A stretch of 64,000 nt of DNA from Lindgomyces ingoldianus (GCF_010093535.1 NW_022985190.1:808947-872946), one strand, 5' to 3'. Positions 11,903 through 23,659 are shown, counted from the stretch's first letter. Translations and numbers: made by a program. Notes: a model not told the origin generated them from the letters alone.

Positions 11903-13002
11903 ACGCACTTTACAGGCAAGTTGCTTACACACCTAAGTTGCTTACTTTTACTAAGACCCTACTAAACTACTTTTCTTACACTAATGTATTCTCTATAACA
12001 CTACTTAAATGTGCTAAAAGAATGTTAGATATAGCTTACACTCTAGGCTTTTAAACAAAACATAAAACTCTTAAAGAAATATGCTATAGCTATGTGTAAA
12101 GTCTTATAAAAAATAATAAATAACTATAGCGCTAGATAACCTTTATAAGCTAATTTTATAGCTAAATTATAAAGGCTAAGTAATAAAAAAAAGTAGGTAA
12201 TTATTAAGACTATACTTAAGCTATATATGTAAGAAATTTCCTCTTAGATAGCATTTATAGCTAATATAGCTAATTCTTTGCGCGCTAAGCGTAATCTAGG
12301 CTATGTTTACATAAACTAGCCTAGTACATTTATAAAGCGTTATTTAAAGCTTAAAGTAACATTTAAGTATAAGTATAACTATAAAAAAGCTTTTTATAAG
12401 AGTTCTAAAGTAATTTAGAGCAGGTTTAGCCTTATAAAGAATATTAAAGCTAAGTATAGTATCTAAGATAATAACATGTACAACTTTAGTAAAATAAAGT
12501 TTATAATTAGCTAAATATCTTTTAACTATACTTACACTTAAAACTTTACTTTAAGCTTTAAATAACACTTTATAAATATACTAGGCTAGTTTATGTAAAC
12601 ATAGCCTAGATTACGCTTAGCGCGCAAAGAATTAGCTATATTAGCTATAAATGCTATCTAAGGGGAAATTTCTTACGCATATAGCTTAAGTATAGTCTTA
12701 ATAATTACTTACTTCTTTTTATTACCTAGCCTTTGTAATTTAGCTATAGAATTAGCTTATAAAGGTTATCTAGTGCTATAGTTATTTATTATTTTTTATA
12801 AAACTTTGTATATAGCTATAGCATATTTTTTTAAAAGTTTTATGTCTTGTTTAAAAGCCTAAAGTGTAAGCTATATCTAACATTCTTTTAGCGCGTCTAA
12901 GTAGTGTTGTAGGGAATGCATTAGTGTAGGAAAAGTAGTTTAGTAAGGTCTTAGTAAAAGTAAGCAACTTAGGTGTGTAAGCAACTTGCCTGTAAAGTAC
13001 GT
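11903..13002 (+). mobile_element. Foldback Fot1/pogo-derived element, copy 2
   Basis: 1,100 bp flanked by TA (11901-11902 and 13003-13004). The left arm of about 620 bp runs from the terminal repeat through helix-turn-helix motifs to YNFSKIKF at about 12480, which corresponds to YNFDETGF around the first catalytic Asp. At about 12530 it joins an inverted copy of the first 480 bp. The uninterrupted target (TATGTTAATAGCTAG) is preserved at about 38530 in copia-2 and, on the minus strand, at about 46665 in copia-3. Confidence 0.85.
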
Positions 13003-13299
13003 TAACAGCTAGATATTTAGAAAACTTAGTATATAGACATTTTTCTAAATATCCTATAAGGTTATATAAATATGTACTATATATATAATATAAGCTTTAG
13101 ACATAACTAGAAGCATTTATATAACACTTTAAGTAGTTACTTTAATACTAATATAAACTATAGCTAGTACTAGATAGACTAAATAATAATAACTTTTATA
13201 TAATACTAATAAAAAAACTTTAATAAAAGTTTATATAAAGTTTTTAAAATAATAATTAATAAGCTTACACTTACATAAAGAGCACTAAAAATAAATTTT

Positions 13300-15540
13300 T
13301 AAAAGAATATTCTACTGCACACTGCTGTTATATAAGCTTATTAAGAATAACTAGAACTAGAACATACTATGTTTACTATTAAGCTCTTATATAAAGCCTT
13401 ATTTAGTAACTTATAAGCATTACTTTAAGTTACTATAGACTAAAGAGTAAACTAATACCTCTAGAAACTGCCTAATGTATACTACATAGACTGCTAATAT
13501 AACTCTGCACAACAAAAGTCTACATAATAAAAGAGAAGCTTCCCTCTGCGCAAAAGAGGACAATATAGAAGATTTCTATTTAGGTTTAGGCTATAATCTA
13601 GAGACAACTGCACGCAGATAAAGAAGTGCTTTGTCTGCTATAAAGAAGAATGTTAGTTATTAAACTACTCTTATAATAACTGTACGCAAGCAAAGAACTA
13701 GTACATTGCCTTATATAAAGATTTTTATAATAAGACTTTATTATATAAAGCTATTACCTTATACATCTAAGACTTTAAAGGTTACTTTAAAGAAAAGGAT
13801 AATTTGCACAATGTAGAGAAAATAGAATAAGAGGGTAAGGATGCTAAAAAAGCTATTAACTACCTTACCTCTGCTACCTATCTACACTAGTGCAAAGGGA
13901 AGATATAGATACTAGAAGAAGTAAAAGGCAAAGAAAACCTGCATAAAGTTTAGACTAGGTATTTCTAACCTAGAAGAAGAAGAATAATTAGGCCTTATTT
14001 ATTAAGCTTTATATAGACAGTGTAATTACTACACCTAAAAAACTATTTAAGGAATTAGACTATATAAAGATAGACACCTTAATTACTAACAGCACTTTTA
14101 AGGTTATAGCATACAACTTAATAAGGCATAAAAGTTAGATTTTTAACCTCTGCCTTATATAAGAAGTAAAAGGCAAAACAACCTAACTATATAAGAAATC
14201 CTGCCTAGTGTTTACTAGCTACTTAGATAAAAAGAAAAAAGAAATCCTTACTTAGTTACTAACTATCTAAAAAGTAAGCTAGAGACTACTTTTAGCTATA
14301 ACAGTAAGCCTAAAAGCTATCTATAGAATGCATTTTAAACTATGTAATATTACACAAGTATACATTTAATTAATAGATAAGCTTATGCGCACGCTATACA
14401 CAAAGCTACTAAAGGAGATGCGCTAGAGCTTTCTACTAAATATAATACTCTAGGTTATATAACCCTTATATAGAGCTGCTAAATTAGAACTGTATTAGTT
14501 TAGAATATACTATAACTACTATAAAAAAAAGCTGCGCATGTACATCTTTTTATATAACCTTTACTTCTTAATTACTAATAAAGAAGAGCACACTTTTAGT
14601 ATTACTAGCCTATAAATAAACAATACTTTAAGTATTATAATAAAGGATTTTGCGCAAAAAGAAAAAAAGAAACTATAAAAAGTAAAGTTTTATATAAAAA
14701 GTAAAACTATCTTAGTAAAAAAGCAGCTTATTAAGTTTAATAGTAAAAAGATTAAACTTACACATAACATAGTAGTTTTTACTTAGAAAAGATAAGTAAG
14801 CTACCTTTATATAATTAACTTAAAGAATAAGAATACTATATAATAATACATTAAGTAATATGTAAAAAAGGTATACATTATATTTATATATTAACTAAAG
14901 GCAGCATTTAACTTATCTATTACTACACAAACTATAGACCTTTTATATAATAACATTAATATACTTAACATATAAATTTAATAGCAGATAGATAATAGTA
15001 AGCATAGTCTTACCTTCTTACTATTACAGCTTAATAGTGTAAAGCTATTTATCTTTATAAATAAATTATTTACTAATAATAAGAACTTTAGCTTATAGCT
15101 AGAATTTTTAATTATATTAAGTAATAAAGACTATATAAAGCAAAGTAACTACTTTAAAATACTAGGTAACATTATACACTAAAATTCTGCTAAGTGTAAA
15201 AGAGTAACTAGAAGTGTTCTTACTAGTAAACTATATTAAATAGTTAGAAAGTTTAATAATATAATTACTTTTAGTATAACTTTATAGTAAATTATATAAA
15301 TACTTAAACTACTACTAATTTTAGTAGTAATTTATATAAATTTAAAGTTTTTATATAATTACCTTATTAAGCTAGGCACTACTAGTAAAAAGTAACTTAT
15401 AATTAACATTATATTACTTTATAAATTATATAAAAAAGAGAAATTACTAAAATAAAGTAGATTAATAGTAAAAATAACTTAGTAAATACATGTATAAAGA
15501 AAACACTAAATTAGGCTTTTTAATTATTAGTCCTAACTAA
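13300..15540 (+). pseudogene. Copia gag-pol remnant (gag, RT and RNase H; protease and integrase deleted)
   Basis: A gag-type zinc-binding motif reads KKCFVCYKEEC at 13621-13653. The frame then jumps at 13890 to the region after integrase. RT-side motifs include RIYYNYYKKKLRMYIFLYNL near 14490-14560, followed by INNTLSIII in the place of TDDTLGI. RNase H-like and C-terminal motifs follow (FINKLFTNNKNF at 15050-15090; CKRVTRSVLTSKLY at 15195-15235). These match the arrangement of fungal Ty1/copia polyproteins, in which integrase would precede RT. Stops at former Gln and Trp codons occur throughout. Not functional. Confidence 0.75.
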
Positions 15541-16087
15541 CTACCTCTCTGTCTCGATAGAAGCATCTGTAGACTAGCTAGATTCTATGTGTAAAGATGC
15601 TTTAGACTAACTAGACTAACAACACTTTTATATAAAGCCTATCTCTTTTATTTTTTTTATTATACGCACTTATTTTTCTTATTATAAGATTAGAAAAGAA
15701 AGATATGTAAAAAAGACAGTCTATTTGTCTAGTATACAGGAAAAGAAAAAGCTACTACCTCTCTCCCTAGAACACACCACTACTTATGTATAGTTCTCTT
15801 TTGCCTAGAGGATCTGCTAGTGCTAGTTAGCCTCTGTCTTTAATTTAAAATGACTACTTTACACTCTTAGTTAAAAGTTTAGCCTATAACGTGTTTTATT
15901 AGTAAGCTGCGGACATCAGTAAGCTGCGCACCCTACTAAACCGCGCGAAACTGCGTCCACACCTTTAACTATAGCTTAACAACCACAAGCTTAATCTCTA
16001 GCAAAAGAAGGCAGACTTTAGCTTGCTCTTGTCTTAATTAAGTCTAACCCTTGTCTATTAATTTGTACAGCTGCTGCAGCCTATAAC

Positions 16088-16394
16088 TGTAACGATTCTC
16101 ATGAATCGTTCCATCTCGGGTCGCCCGGAACCTATCCGAAGGGTCTCCGTATCGGCTCCGACCCTGGTTCGACCCTGACTCGACTCTGCCCGGCCCCCTG
16201 CTGTTACCCCTATTCCCTCATGTATTTAGTCGCACCTCGCCCCTGTAGCTAGCTCGGTAGTTTTCTGATATCCTACGTACAAGGCCTATAGGTGTCATTG
16301 GTATTCCCAGGTCTCTGAGTCCCCACGCACTCCCATATGCCTCTGAGTGGATTCATACCGCATTCGGACCCATTGTCTTGCCTGCGCCGTTACG
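16088..16394 (+). repeat. Solo LTR, family G
   Basis: 307 bp beginning TGTAACGATTCTCATGAATC and ending GCGCCGTTAC. It is the reverse complement of the copies at 710-2845 and 58759-59068. It keeps most CpG sites and is therefore little mutated. No clear 5-bp duplication flanks it. It sits in the degraded 3' tail of copia-1. Confidence 0.75.
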
Positions 16395-16420
16395 CTACTT
16401 ATTTTTCTTAGTTAACTAAC

Positions 16421-18222
16421 CTATAGATTGCAGTTAGAGCTAATTTAAAAAAATTAATGTCTTTAAAAACTTTTTATGTTTTAGGTAGTAAAAGTTCTTT
16501 ATTTACTTAGTAGTTTATCTAATTATTAGCATAAAGTTAAAACTATATAGTAAGTAATCTTTTTAAATGTAAGCTTATTTATAATATTATTTCTTTATTT
16601 ATTTTAAAGGCGCTTTTACTATAATACATGTAGAGGTAGCACTTTATAAAGAAGGGTTTTAAGTCTTTAGCAGAGCTATTAAACGCTTTAGGGGGGGGCT
16701 AGGCATAAAGTCTTTTTTAACTTAATACTAGTATTTTTATGTAATGTTTTAAAGGTTAGCTACTTTTAGCTAAAAAGCTTATAGCTGTTAAATATTTAAA
16801 AGCTCTTATTATACTTATTACTAAAGGTAGTGCCTACGCTGTTTTAACTTATTATAGAGATATAGTATTTGCTAGTTCTATGCTTTTTTAGTAGCTATAA
16901 AAGTCTAGCTAGTGCTAGTAGCTAAAGCACTTATTATGCTAATATCTAAGGTTAAAGTAGCTATACTTTATAGGTAGTAGTAATTACTATTATAATTTTT
17001 GCTTTAATAAAATAGTATTTTTAGAAGCACTACAGCCTATAGTTAGGTTAAGGGAGAGAGGGAAAGACTTAGCTAGATTAGGTGTACAGTCTGTCTAGCA
17101 GAGTATAAGTAGGGCAAGGGTAAGGAAGGCAGGTTATAGTTTAACCTAGTAGCTGTATAGGGAGCTAGTAAACTAATCTAAAAAGATAAAATAAAAGGTA
17201 TATATTATATAAAATATATAAGGCAGTAATGTTCTCTTTATAAAGGTATTAATGCCTCTTAGTCTATTATATGTGTAAAGACTAAACAGTAATTATCGCC
17301 CTTCTAACTATAGTTGTAATTAAGACTATATACATAGGGTTTACATGCAGTGCATGCTGTGCGCGCTATGCGCGTAGCAAGCAAACATGCTCTCTCTATT
17401 AGACAATGCATTTCTTAATACATCTGTCTAAGAGCTAAAGCTATTCCTTATCTGTCTTGTTACATAACCTGTCTAGGACAGGGTTAAGCGCCGCCTATCT
17501 AGCGTTGTTCAAGCTATGAGGCACAGCTAATTAGGTAATTACGGTCTGTTTGTTGGCTGTAACAGTAGTTAACTATAAAGATTATATATACTACTCTATT
17601 TTAATAGTTACAGGGGTTCTTTTCTAAGTAGTCCTAGCAGAACTCTACCTATAATGCTGCATTTAGAAAGACTTAAAAGTTTTAAATATATTTTTTATAG
17701 CTTTTAATATATACTTATAGTTACTTATAAGACTTTTCTTTAAACTTTAAAAGTAAGTTAAGCTTAGGCAACTATAGCTTAAAAAAGTGCATATAAGAGC
17801 AGCTATCCTAAGTAGAAATAATAAGAGTTAGCTAGTAGCTGTCTATAGAGGGGCTGCTAGCCCTAGCTCTATAGAAGTTAAGTTATTATAAAAAGAGTTA
17901 TAAAGCCTTTAAAAAAATTATAATATTTTTTTTAATTAGTTTTTTTAAAGTTATTTTTATTTTTATTTTTATTTTTACTTTATTTTTACTTTTTTTATTA
18001 GGTTTTAGCATTTAGTTAGGTAATGTTACTTATTATAATCTTCTTTAAAAGTGTCTTAGCTTAAGTAAAGAGGTTTAAAAGTAGCAGTCTTTAGAGAGGT
18101 TACACAGATGTTCTCTCTTTGTTAGGTAGTTTATTTATAAAAGAAGTCTATAAGTTTTACATAACACTAGCTTAAGTAGTAATAGTTATGCTAGGTATTA
18201 TTAAGTAAGTAAAGAATTATAT
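16421..18222 (-). pseudogene. 5' (gag/protease) part of the gypsy element, unrecognisable
   Basis: By position between the 5' LTR and the copia-1 insertion this must be the leader, gag and protease zone of the minus-strand gypsy element. No motif could be read with confidence. The sequence is AT-rich with stops in all frames. A G-run (GGGGGGGCTAGG) lies near 16690. Confidence 0.5.
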
Positions 18223-18595
18223 TATAAAAAATAAAGTATATACTTTATAATTAAAAGGTGTATTAACTAATAAAAGCGTAACTATAATATAAAAGTATAA
18301 TTAGTACTTACTTGATTTTTAAAGTAATTTTTTACTATTTAAAGAGAGCTTCTACAACTAGCTATATACTTCTTTAGAGAGCTAGGCACAGCAGCGCTAG
18401 TAGCAACAAATCTAGTATGCTGTAGGTCTAGTTTAAAGTATTACCTGTCTAGGATGCGCAGCTTTTTAGGCGAGGTAGGCGTTGTCTGGGAAGTGCGGGG
18501 TTGACAGCACAGATTAGAAGTTGTCTAGGACTGCCTAGTGCGGTCTAGGCCAGTCTATGTCAGCTGAGGAAACACCTAGATAGCCGGTCGTTACA
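18223..18595 (-). repeat. 5' LTR of the minus-strand gypsy element
   Basis: 373 bp. The inner half (18223 to about 18400) is strongly A/T-shifted, while the outer half keeps many CpG sites (for example AGCCGGTCGTTACA at the end). This is a visible mutation gradient inside one LTR. Confidence 0.8.
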
Positions 18596-19006
18596 TATAA
18601 GTACTAAAACTAAAACTTTAAAACATTTAAAAGTAAACTTTAACTAAATAGTAAAAAAAAAGGTTATAATTTTAAATTACTTTTATAAAAGTAAGCTTTT
18701 TAATTATAAACTATTTAATTTACTTAGCTTTTATAAGCTAATTAAGCTTAACTTAATAAAATAAAAACACTTTATATTAGTAGCTATAGTGTTAGTAATA
18801 ATGTTTTAAATTACTTAGCTATACTTTTTTAAGTATAGTTTTTTTTTACTAAAGTTTTCTAAAGTTTAGTTACTAGTAATAGTTACTACTTAGGTGTAAC
18901 ATATATAGTCTCTACTGCAGGTCTGTCTAGAGCTAGTCTAAGTTACTATAATATCCTATCTATCTAATTGCAGGATTAAGAACAACCTATAGAAAGAGGG
19001 GGGCTA
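18596..19006 (+). other. 3' internal end of an LTR element, with polypurine tract
   Basis: AT-rich sequence without a readable ORF. It ends in AGAAAGAGGGGGGCTA directly before the TG of the family L LTR at 19007, the usual place for a polypurine tract. The gypsy element at 3837-18595 inserted into this or an adjoining element. Its target duplication TATAA is at 18596-18600. Confidence 0.5.
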
Positions 19007-19192
19007 TGTTACAGTTAACTTAGACATGCCTTAGACTCTCCCTAGAGAGCACTCAGCCTAGCCCTAGTACATATATATACATATCCTCTCACGAACCCCT
19101 AAGTCTCCTTAAGGATTTGTCTATCAATACTATCCTTTACCGCCTTCTGCGCTTCATGCTTCCTGCTTCACAGTGCTCTCACTGTTTGTACA
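19007..19192 (+). repeat. LTR, family L, plus copy
   Basis: Starts TGTTACAGTTAAC after a polypurine tract and ends GTTTGTACA. It is mostly un-mutated, in contrast to its inverted relative at 3426-3688. It marks the transposon side of the border with the gene island. Confidence 0.6.
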
Positions 19193-19994
19193 GCTTTAAT
19201 ATCTTGCTAAAATAATAGATATTTAGGCATCAATAAGAGTAAATTGTTGCTTAGTTAATGTTCTTATAGACTTAGTAAGGCGGACAAGACGCAACACAAA
19301 TACCAAGACATTGCACGGATTAACGCACAGAATAGATCTAAAAAGCCACTAATTTCGAAACCTCATCACCTAGAAAAGTCGCGATAGTGAGCTTTGTATG
19401 GCCGCCAAAAGCCACCCCCATAGAAGTGTGAAATACGGCCAAATTGGAGTCAACTACGGTTACGTTGCCTCTGAAATTCTACTACGCTATTTACGGGACC
19501 CAGACAGTACGACGCCGTAAACTACTGAGCGTCCTATGGCTCGTTTAACACGCTGTTCCAATTCTGGCTGCCGCATATAAGGGGAAAGACTTCTGAGAGA
19601 ATATTTAATGCGAACGGAAGTCCTAAGTCCCCTACTCTCTTGTCTCTCTACTCCTTGTTTCTTAGAATCACCTGTTTCCACGACTCGCATAGCTTAGTAT
19701 GCGCATCCTTTGAAACCACCACCAGTTCTACCTACCTTTTAAGTGGGAGCGTCGCCGCAGAGCGTATCGGTTCGAGAGCAACCTCTTGCATGCTTCAAAC
19801 AAGGATATATTCAGTTATCACGGTTACAATCACGCACTAAGCACTTCGTCTACATCTCTCATATGTACGCCTATACAATTTATCTGTGAGCGTGATGCTT
19901 GAAGTACATACTAGCAGACGCCATCTCTCAAATATCCGAGCCCATCCCATCTATCCACCAGGATCCTCATCTTTCGCCCCTGCCCCCATCCCCT
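19193..19994. other. Gene-proximal non-coding region downstream of the mannosidase
   Basis: Base composition becomes balanced here. The short ORFs on both strands (66-67 codons) overlap each other and have no recognisable domain, so they are not called genes. The part nearest 19994 will hold the 3' UTR of the minus-strand mannosidase. No poly(A) signal was chosen. Confidence 0.5.
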
Positions 19995-22900
19995 TCATAA
20001 AACCAACCTGATCGTCATAATCTCAAAGGCCCTAACCTCAATCTTAATCCCTCTCTCCCTCCCGCTCCCATTCCCGCCGTCAAGGTCCACTAACTTATCA
20101 CTCAAATCCTCAATTTCATCCTCCAACAAATTAGTCTTAAGCACTTTCTTAACCGGCAAACCGCCCCAAATCAACATCCCGGTAGATTTCCCTCCCATGC
20201 TATCGTACAGGCGACAGATAACACTCTTTTCCTTGCGGACAGGGAGTTCGCCGCGTGAGACATCCTCGTCGTCTTCGCCGCGCTTGATGGAATCAAGGAT
20301 GAGGTTTGGCGCGCTAGATATACGTAGAGAAGAGAGGAGGGACGGTGTGGTGTATGGGGCGTAGAGGCTGCGGCTTCCAGGCAGAGAGGGAGAAAGAGAG
20401 GCGGTCGTTTTGTGGCCGATGATTTTGAGCGGGTTGTTGAAGTTGAGTGCCGTTTGGACGGTGGTCGCGCTTAGTGGCCCGCTATGCGGGAAGATGGCGT
20501 AGCGGAAGTGGTGGCGGCCCATGTCTGCGTGGCCATCTGGCGCCTTGGGCGCGCGAAGCAACGAGAGCCGCATTATGTTTCCGGCGGTTGCGAAGCCATA
20601 CTTAGAATCGTTTAGGATCGATACTCCGTAGCCGTGTTCGGATAAATCGGCCCACTTGTGACAGCACACTTCGAACTTCGCCATATCCCAGGAAGTGTTG
20701 TAATGCGTCGGCCTCTTGACGATGCCGAATTGGGTTTCATAGCTTGCTTCTGTGTTGACGATGTCGACGGGGAATTCGACTTTGAGGAACTTCATCGTTT
20801 CGTGCCATTCGACATCGGACCTGACTTCAATGTATGTAGGCGTGTTGTTAACAACAGCCGGCAACGTGATTGTTGTTTTGATCCAAGATTTCTCTGAAAT
20901 CTTGGTTTCGATATCCAAAGAAACGCGGTAAGGTCCATCTTCCGAAATCGAGCTCTTTGATGGTCTGAGTTCCTGTCGAGATTCAAGATGATATAATTCC
21001 ACGTCCCAAGCCTGCCAGTACAGCGGTTTATCATCGAAAATGACAAGTTGGTTTGCCTTCTTGCCCTTCGGAATAATCTCGCGCTTAGCGGAGATGTCAT
21101 AGAGGGAAGTAATGACGCCGTTAGAAACCCCGACTTTGTACTGGGCATTGCTGAGTTCAAAAACGCCCTTTCGGATTTCTTTGATGGAAGCAATGTGTGC
21201 GGAGTAGGGACATGCAAGCGGTCTGATGTCCATGATGCCGGCACCGCTGCCGTGAGCAAGACCGTATGATGGGAGGTTTGCTAAGGGGGGTAATTTAACA
21301 ATCTCCGTTCGTGGCCACGGGAGGGTGTTGAGAGCGGCGAGTTTGCTGTTGGCGGTAGGTTCGTCATCGAAGCCCAGTTCCGAAAGTGCCTCAGAGATCA
21401 GTTTCTCTCCCGTCTTGAATACATTGGCGTATATCTACATCCTATCAGTAAATCTACCCGAAATCTCGTGGAATGCTCACCTCATCTGAGTCTTTATAGC
21501 ACATTTCAATAGAGCTTCCAGGCAGGCAGTCATGGAATTGGCAGAGTAGAGTGGATTCCCACATATCATCGAGCTCCTTCTTCGGATACTTGTACGAGCT
21601 CTTCTTGCCGCAGTTATCCTTGATCGTCGCGAGAGTTGCTAGGTATTCGATGTTTCTAAGCATAATCTCAGCATTCCTGTTGTTGCGCTTGTTGTTTGCC
21701 TGTGTGGTGTAGGTGCCTCGGTGAAGCTCAAAATAAAGCTCGCCATACCACGTAGCAAGCTCAAGGCCCTCTTCGACCTTCTTCTCCAGTCGGTCAAAGA
21801 AGTCATCTGCTGAATCGCCAAGCTTGACACGTGGCACAAGTCCAGTCTTGTCAGCCATGCCACGGCATCGTCGCAATTTCTCGAGATGTCCCCAAGTTGG
21901 GCCACCTCCCCCATCTCCCTTTCCAAAGACAAGAAGGGATGTGTTATCCTGGTCCAAGGACTTGTGTTGCGAAACACTCCTCTTCACATCCCCAAAGTTA
22001 GCCTCCGCAGTGTATGTCTCACATGGTGGCATGTGACAGACGACTTGACTGTTGTCGAGTGAGACCCAATTGAAGGTGGTGTGAGGGAAGTTGTTAATGT
22101 TGTTCCAGCTCAGTTTCTGAGTCAGGAATCTTGTCATGCCAGCACCGCGGCAAACCTGAGGCAGTTGAGTGGAATATCCAAATGTGTCCGGTAACCAGAA
22201 GGTTTTGCATCGCTGTCCAAAACGGCTCTCAAAATACCGTTGCCCATAAAGAAACTGCCTGACTAGCGACTCTCCGCTTGGAAGATTAGTATCGTGTTCA
22301 ACCCAGCTGCCACCAATAGGTTGAAATGTACCTTCCTTGACCTTCTTCTTGACCCGATCAAACACTCCAGGGTAGTACAATTCCAACCATTTATACTGTT
22401 GCGCTTGCGTACAGCAGAACCGGAGCTCCGGGTATCGATCCATCAGGTCAAGCTGATTCGACCAGGATCGCGCAACTTTTCGCTTGGTCTCAGCGAAAGG
22501 CCAAAGCCAACAGGTATCAATGTGGCAGTACCCAATGCCGGACACAATTGCCTCTTTGTCGCCGTTGTAAACTTTGTGCGTGTCTACGTCTCCGATATAC
22601 TCGCTCGCGATCTTGCGACACTTCGCAATACTCTCGTTGCTCCCATCGCCAGCGATGAAAGTGTCCATGATGCGGTTGCAAATCTGCAATGCTTGAGCCT
22701 TTTCCCAGGAGTCGCTTGGAAACTCCCGCGCTGCATCTATTCGCCAGTTAGTTCCCGCCTCCTGCTCCGGTGATGGCCTCTTACCTCCGATTTCCCAGAA
22801 ATCATAGTACAGCGCGCGAGCCTTGAGGTTGATGGCTACAATGTCTGCAGTATGCAATTGATAGGTCATGTTTGGATCCGGCGGCTGAATCGAGTCACCG

Positions 22901-23659
22901 TCGGGTGCATTCCCGAACATCTTGTTACAAGCCATCTCGATATAAAACACATGCTCTTTCCCATCCCTAAACTCCTTAGGTAGTATCCATTCGGTCCTTT
23001 CTCCTCCACCGGTCAATCCATGAACCACATCGCCCTTCTCAGTCCAAATTAGGCCCTCATTGTTGGCATCCCAGTGGAACTCGAGACGCTCCTTCTCGCG
23101 CATGTACTTGGGGACTGTGAGTTGCACCTTGAACCAATGCGTCGACCAACTAGGACCGAAGGACTCGCCAACGTGAGTGGGCTTGAATTTGTTCCAGGTA
23201 GCTTCTTTGAAGGTTGGTCGGGAGAGGTTGGGAGGGGAGTAGACGGACAGTTTGACCCAGTCTGTACCTGTGGCACGGCTTTCAGTGATCTTACTGCAAG
23301 GTATTAGCATTCAATGGAGCTCGAATTTGTATATCAACCATCATAGGCTATCTGGGATAGTTTGTTCGTCTTGATAAAAGCTATACTTACGGCATCAGCC
23401 CTTGCTCACGATACTGCCCGCCATCGGTGAACTGCCTCAGCCGGTCTTGGTAGATATGATGAATTTGCTTGCCTACAGGGCCGGCCGCGAGCTTCGGGTA
23501 TTCCTTAGATACAGGCATGATGCGATGGGATTCGCCGCCCATGTTGGTGATGTTGATGAGGCGTGAGATGCAGGTGGAGCTCACGATGCGTGGTGACGCA
23601 GCTTGGTCCTTGCATGACGGGAGTGGGTTGACCAAGAGCCTCTCCCCGCACCTTGGCAT
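19995..23659 (-). CDS. ams1: Class II alpha-mannosidase, GH38 (vacuolar/cytosolic Ams1 type)
   Basis: The predicted enzyme hydrolyses alpha-linked mannose from free oligosaccharides. Yeast Ams1, the family model, acts in the vacuole and trims N-glycan-derived oligomannosides. Three exons, joined here as 23659-23391, 23293-21481 and 21434-19995, give an unbroken 1,173-codon frame plus stop. From the joined frame, the N-terminal region is followed by the GH38 core with HIDTCWLWPF at about residues 347-356 (zinc ligands His and Asp) and FWLPDTFGYS with the nucleophile Asp at about 459. GDGGGGP (549-555), QFHDCLPGSS, and a C-terminal beta domain ending FEIMTIRLVL complete it. Yeast Ams1 is about 1,080 residues, so the first Met may be too far upstream. 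Met40 (23542, context CACCAACATGGGC) or Met48 (23518) precede the conserved YPKL...GKQIHHIYQDRLRQF start and give 1,134 or 1,126 residues. Met40 is preferred. No signal peptide is apparent, which fits the cytoplasm-to-vacuole route known for Ams1. No RIP damage is seen. Confidence 0.93.
21435..21480 (-). other. Intron 2 of the alpha-mannosidase gene
   Basis: 46 nt, phase 0, 5' GTGAGC and 3' TGTAG, with TTACTGATA as a plausible branch site. Removing it joins CYKDSDE to IYANVFKTGEK, restoring the family motif DSDELY..VF. Without splicing the frame stops soon after the donor. Confidence 0.9.
23294..23390 (-). other. Intron 1 of the alpha-mannosidase gene
   Basis: 97 nt, 5' GTAAGTATAG and 3' CTTGCAG, with GCTAATACC as the branch site, all typical of filamentous ascomycetes. 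It splits a Pro codon (phase 2) and joins EQGLMP to KITESRATGTDW. Confidence 0.9.

Larger units (their letters stand above)
9240..16415 (+). mobile_element. Ty1/copia element copia-1, internally deleted, with two foldback insertions
   Basis: It starts with a family C LTR (9240-9518) inserted into the gypsy element. The 5-mer CTAAC precedes it (9235-9239) and recurs at 16416-16420, which may be the target duplication, but no 3' family C LTR is recognisable. The interior is collinear with copia-2 and copia-3. It is interrupted by foldback transposons at 10129-11228 and 11903-13002. About 2.7 kb present in copia-2 (protease and integrase) is missing at 13890. Beyond about 15770 the tail diverges from copia-4 and then meets a solo G LTR at 16088. 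The exact right end is uncertain. Confidence 0.7.
3837..18595 (-). mobile_element. Ty3/gypsy retrotransposon, RIP-mutated and split by copia-1
   Basis: Two related LTRs (3837-4199 and 18223-18595) share the direction TGTAAAAAACAGGG ... GTTACA. The pair is flanked by the duplication TATAA (3832-3836 and 18596-18600). With copia-1 removed (from 9240 to about 16415), the element is about 7.6 kb, normal for Ty3/gypsy. Its order on the minus strand is 5' LTR (18595), gag/protease zone, RT (9030-8380), integrase (7420-6950), 3' LTR (3837). That RT-before-integrase order is the gypsy arrangement. Reading frames are broken throughout by stops of the RIP kind. Superfamily assignment rests on translated RT and integrase motifs read by eye. 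Confidence 0.85.

Noticed and set aside
1..19000. Mitochondrial DNA as the explanation for the AT richness
   Set aside because: Ty1/copia, Ty3/gypsy and Fot1-like elements with target duplications, RIP-type changes and a spliced nuclear-type gene are all present; no mitochondrial gene is.
19760..19790. tRNA-like GGTTCGA motif
   Set aside because: No acceptor, D or anticodon stems can be paired around it; the same holds for the GGTTCGA in the family G LTR near 16166.
19487..19840. Two overlapping ORFs of 66-67 codons downstream of the mannosidase
   Set aside because: They overlap on opposite strands, have no recognisable domain, and lie in the likely 3' UTR or intergenic DNA.
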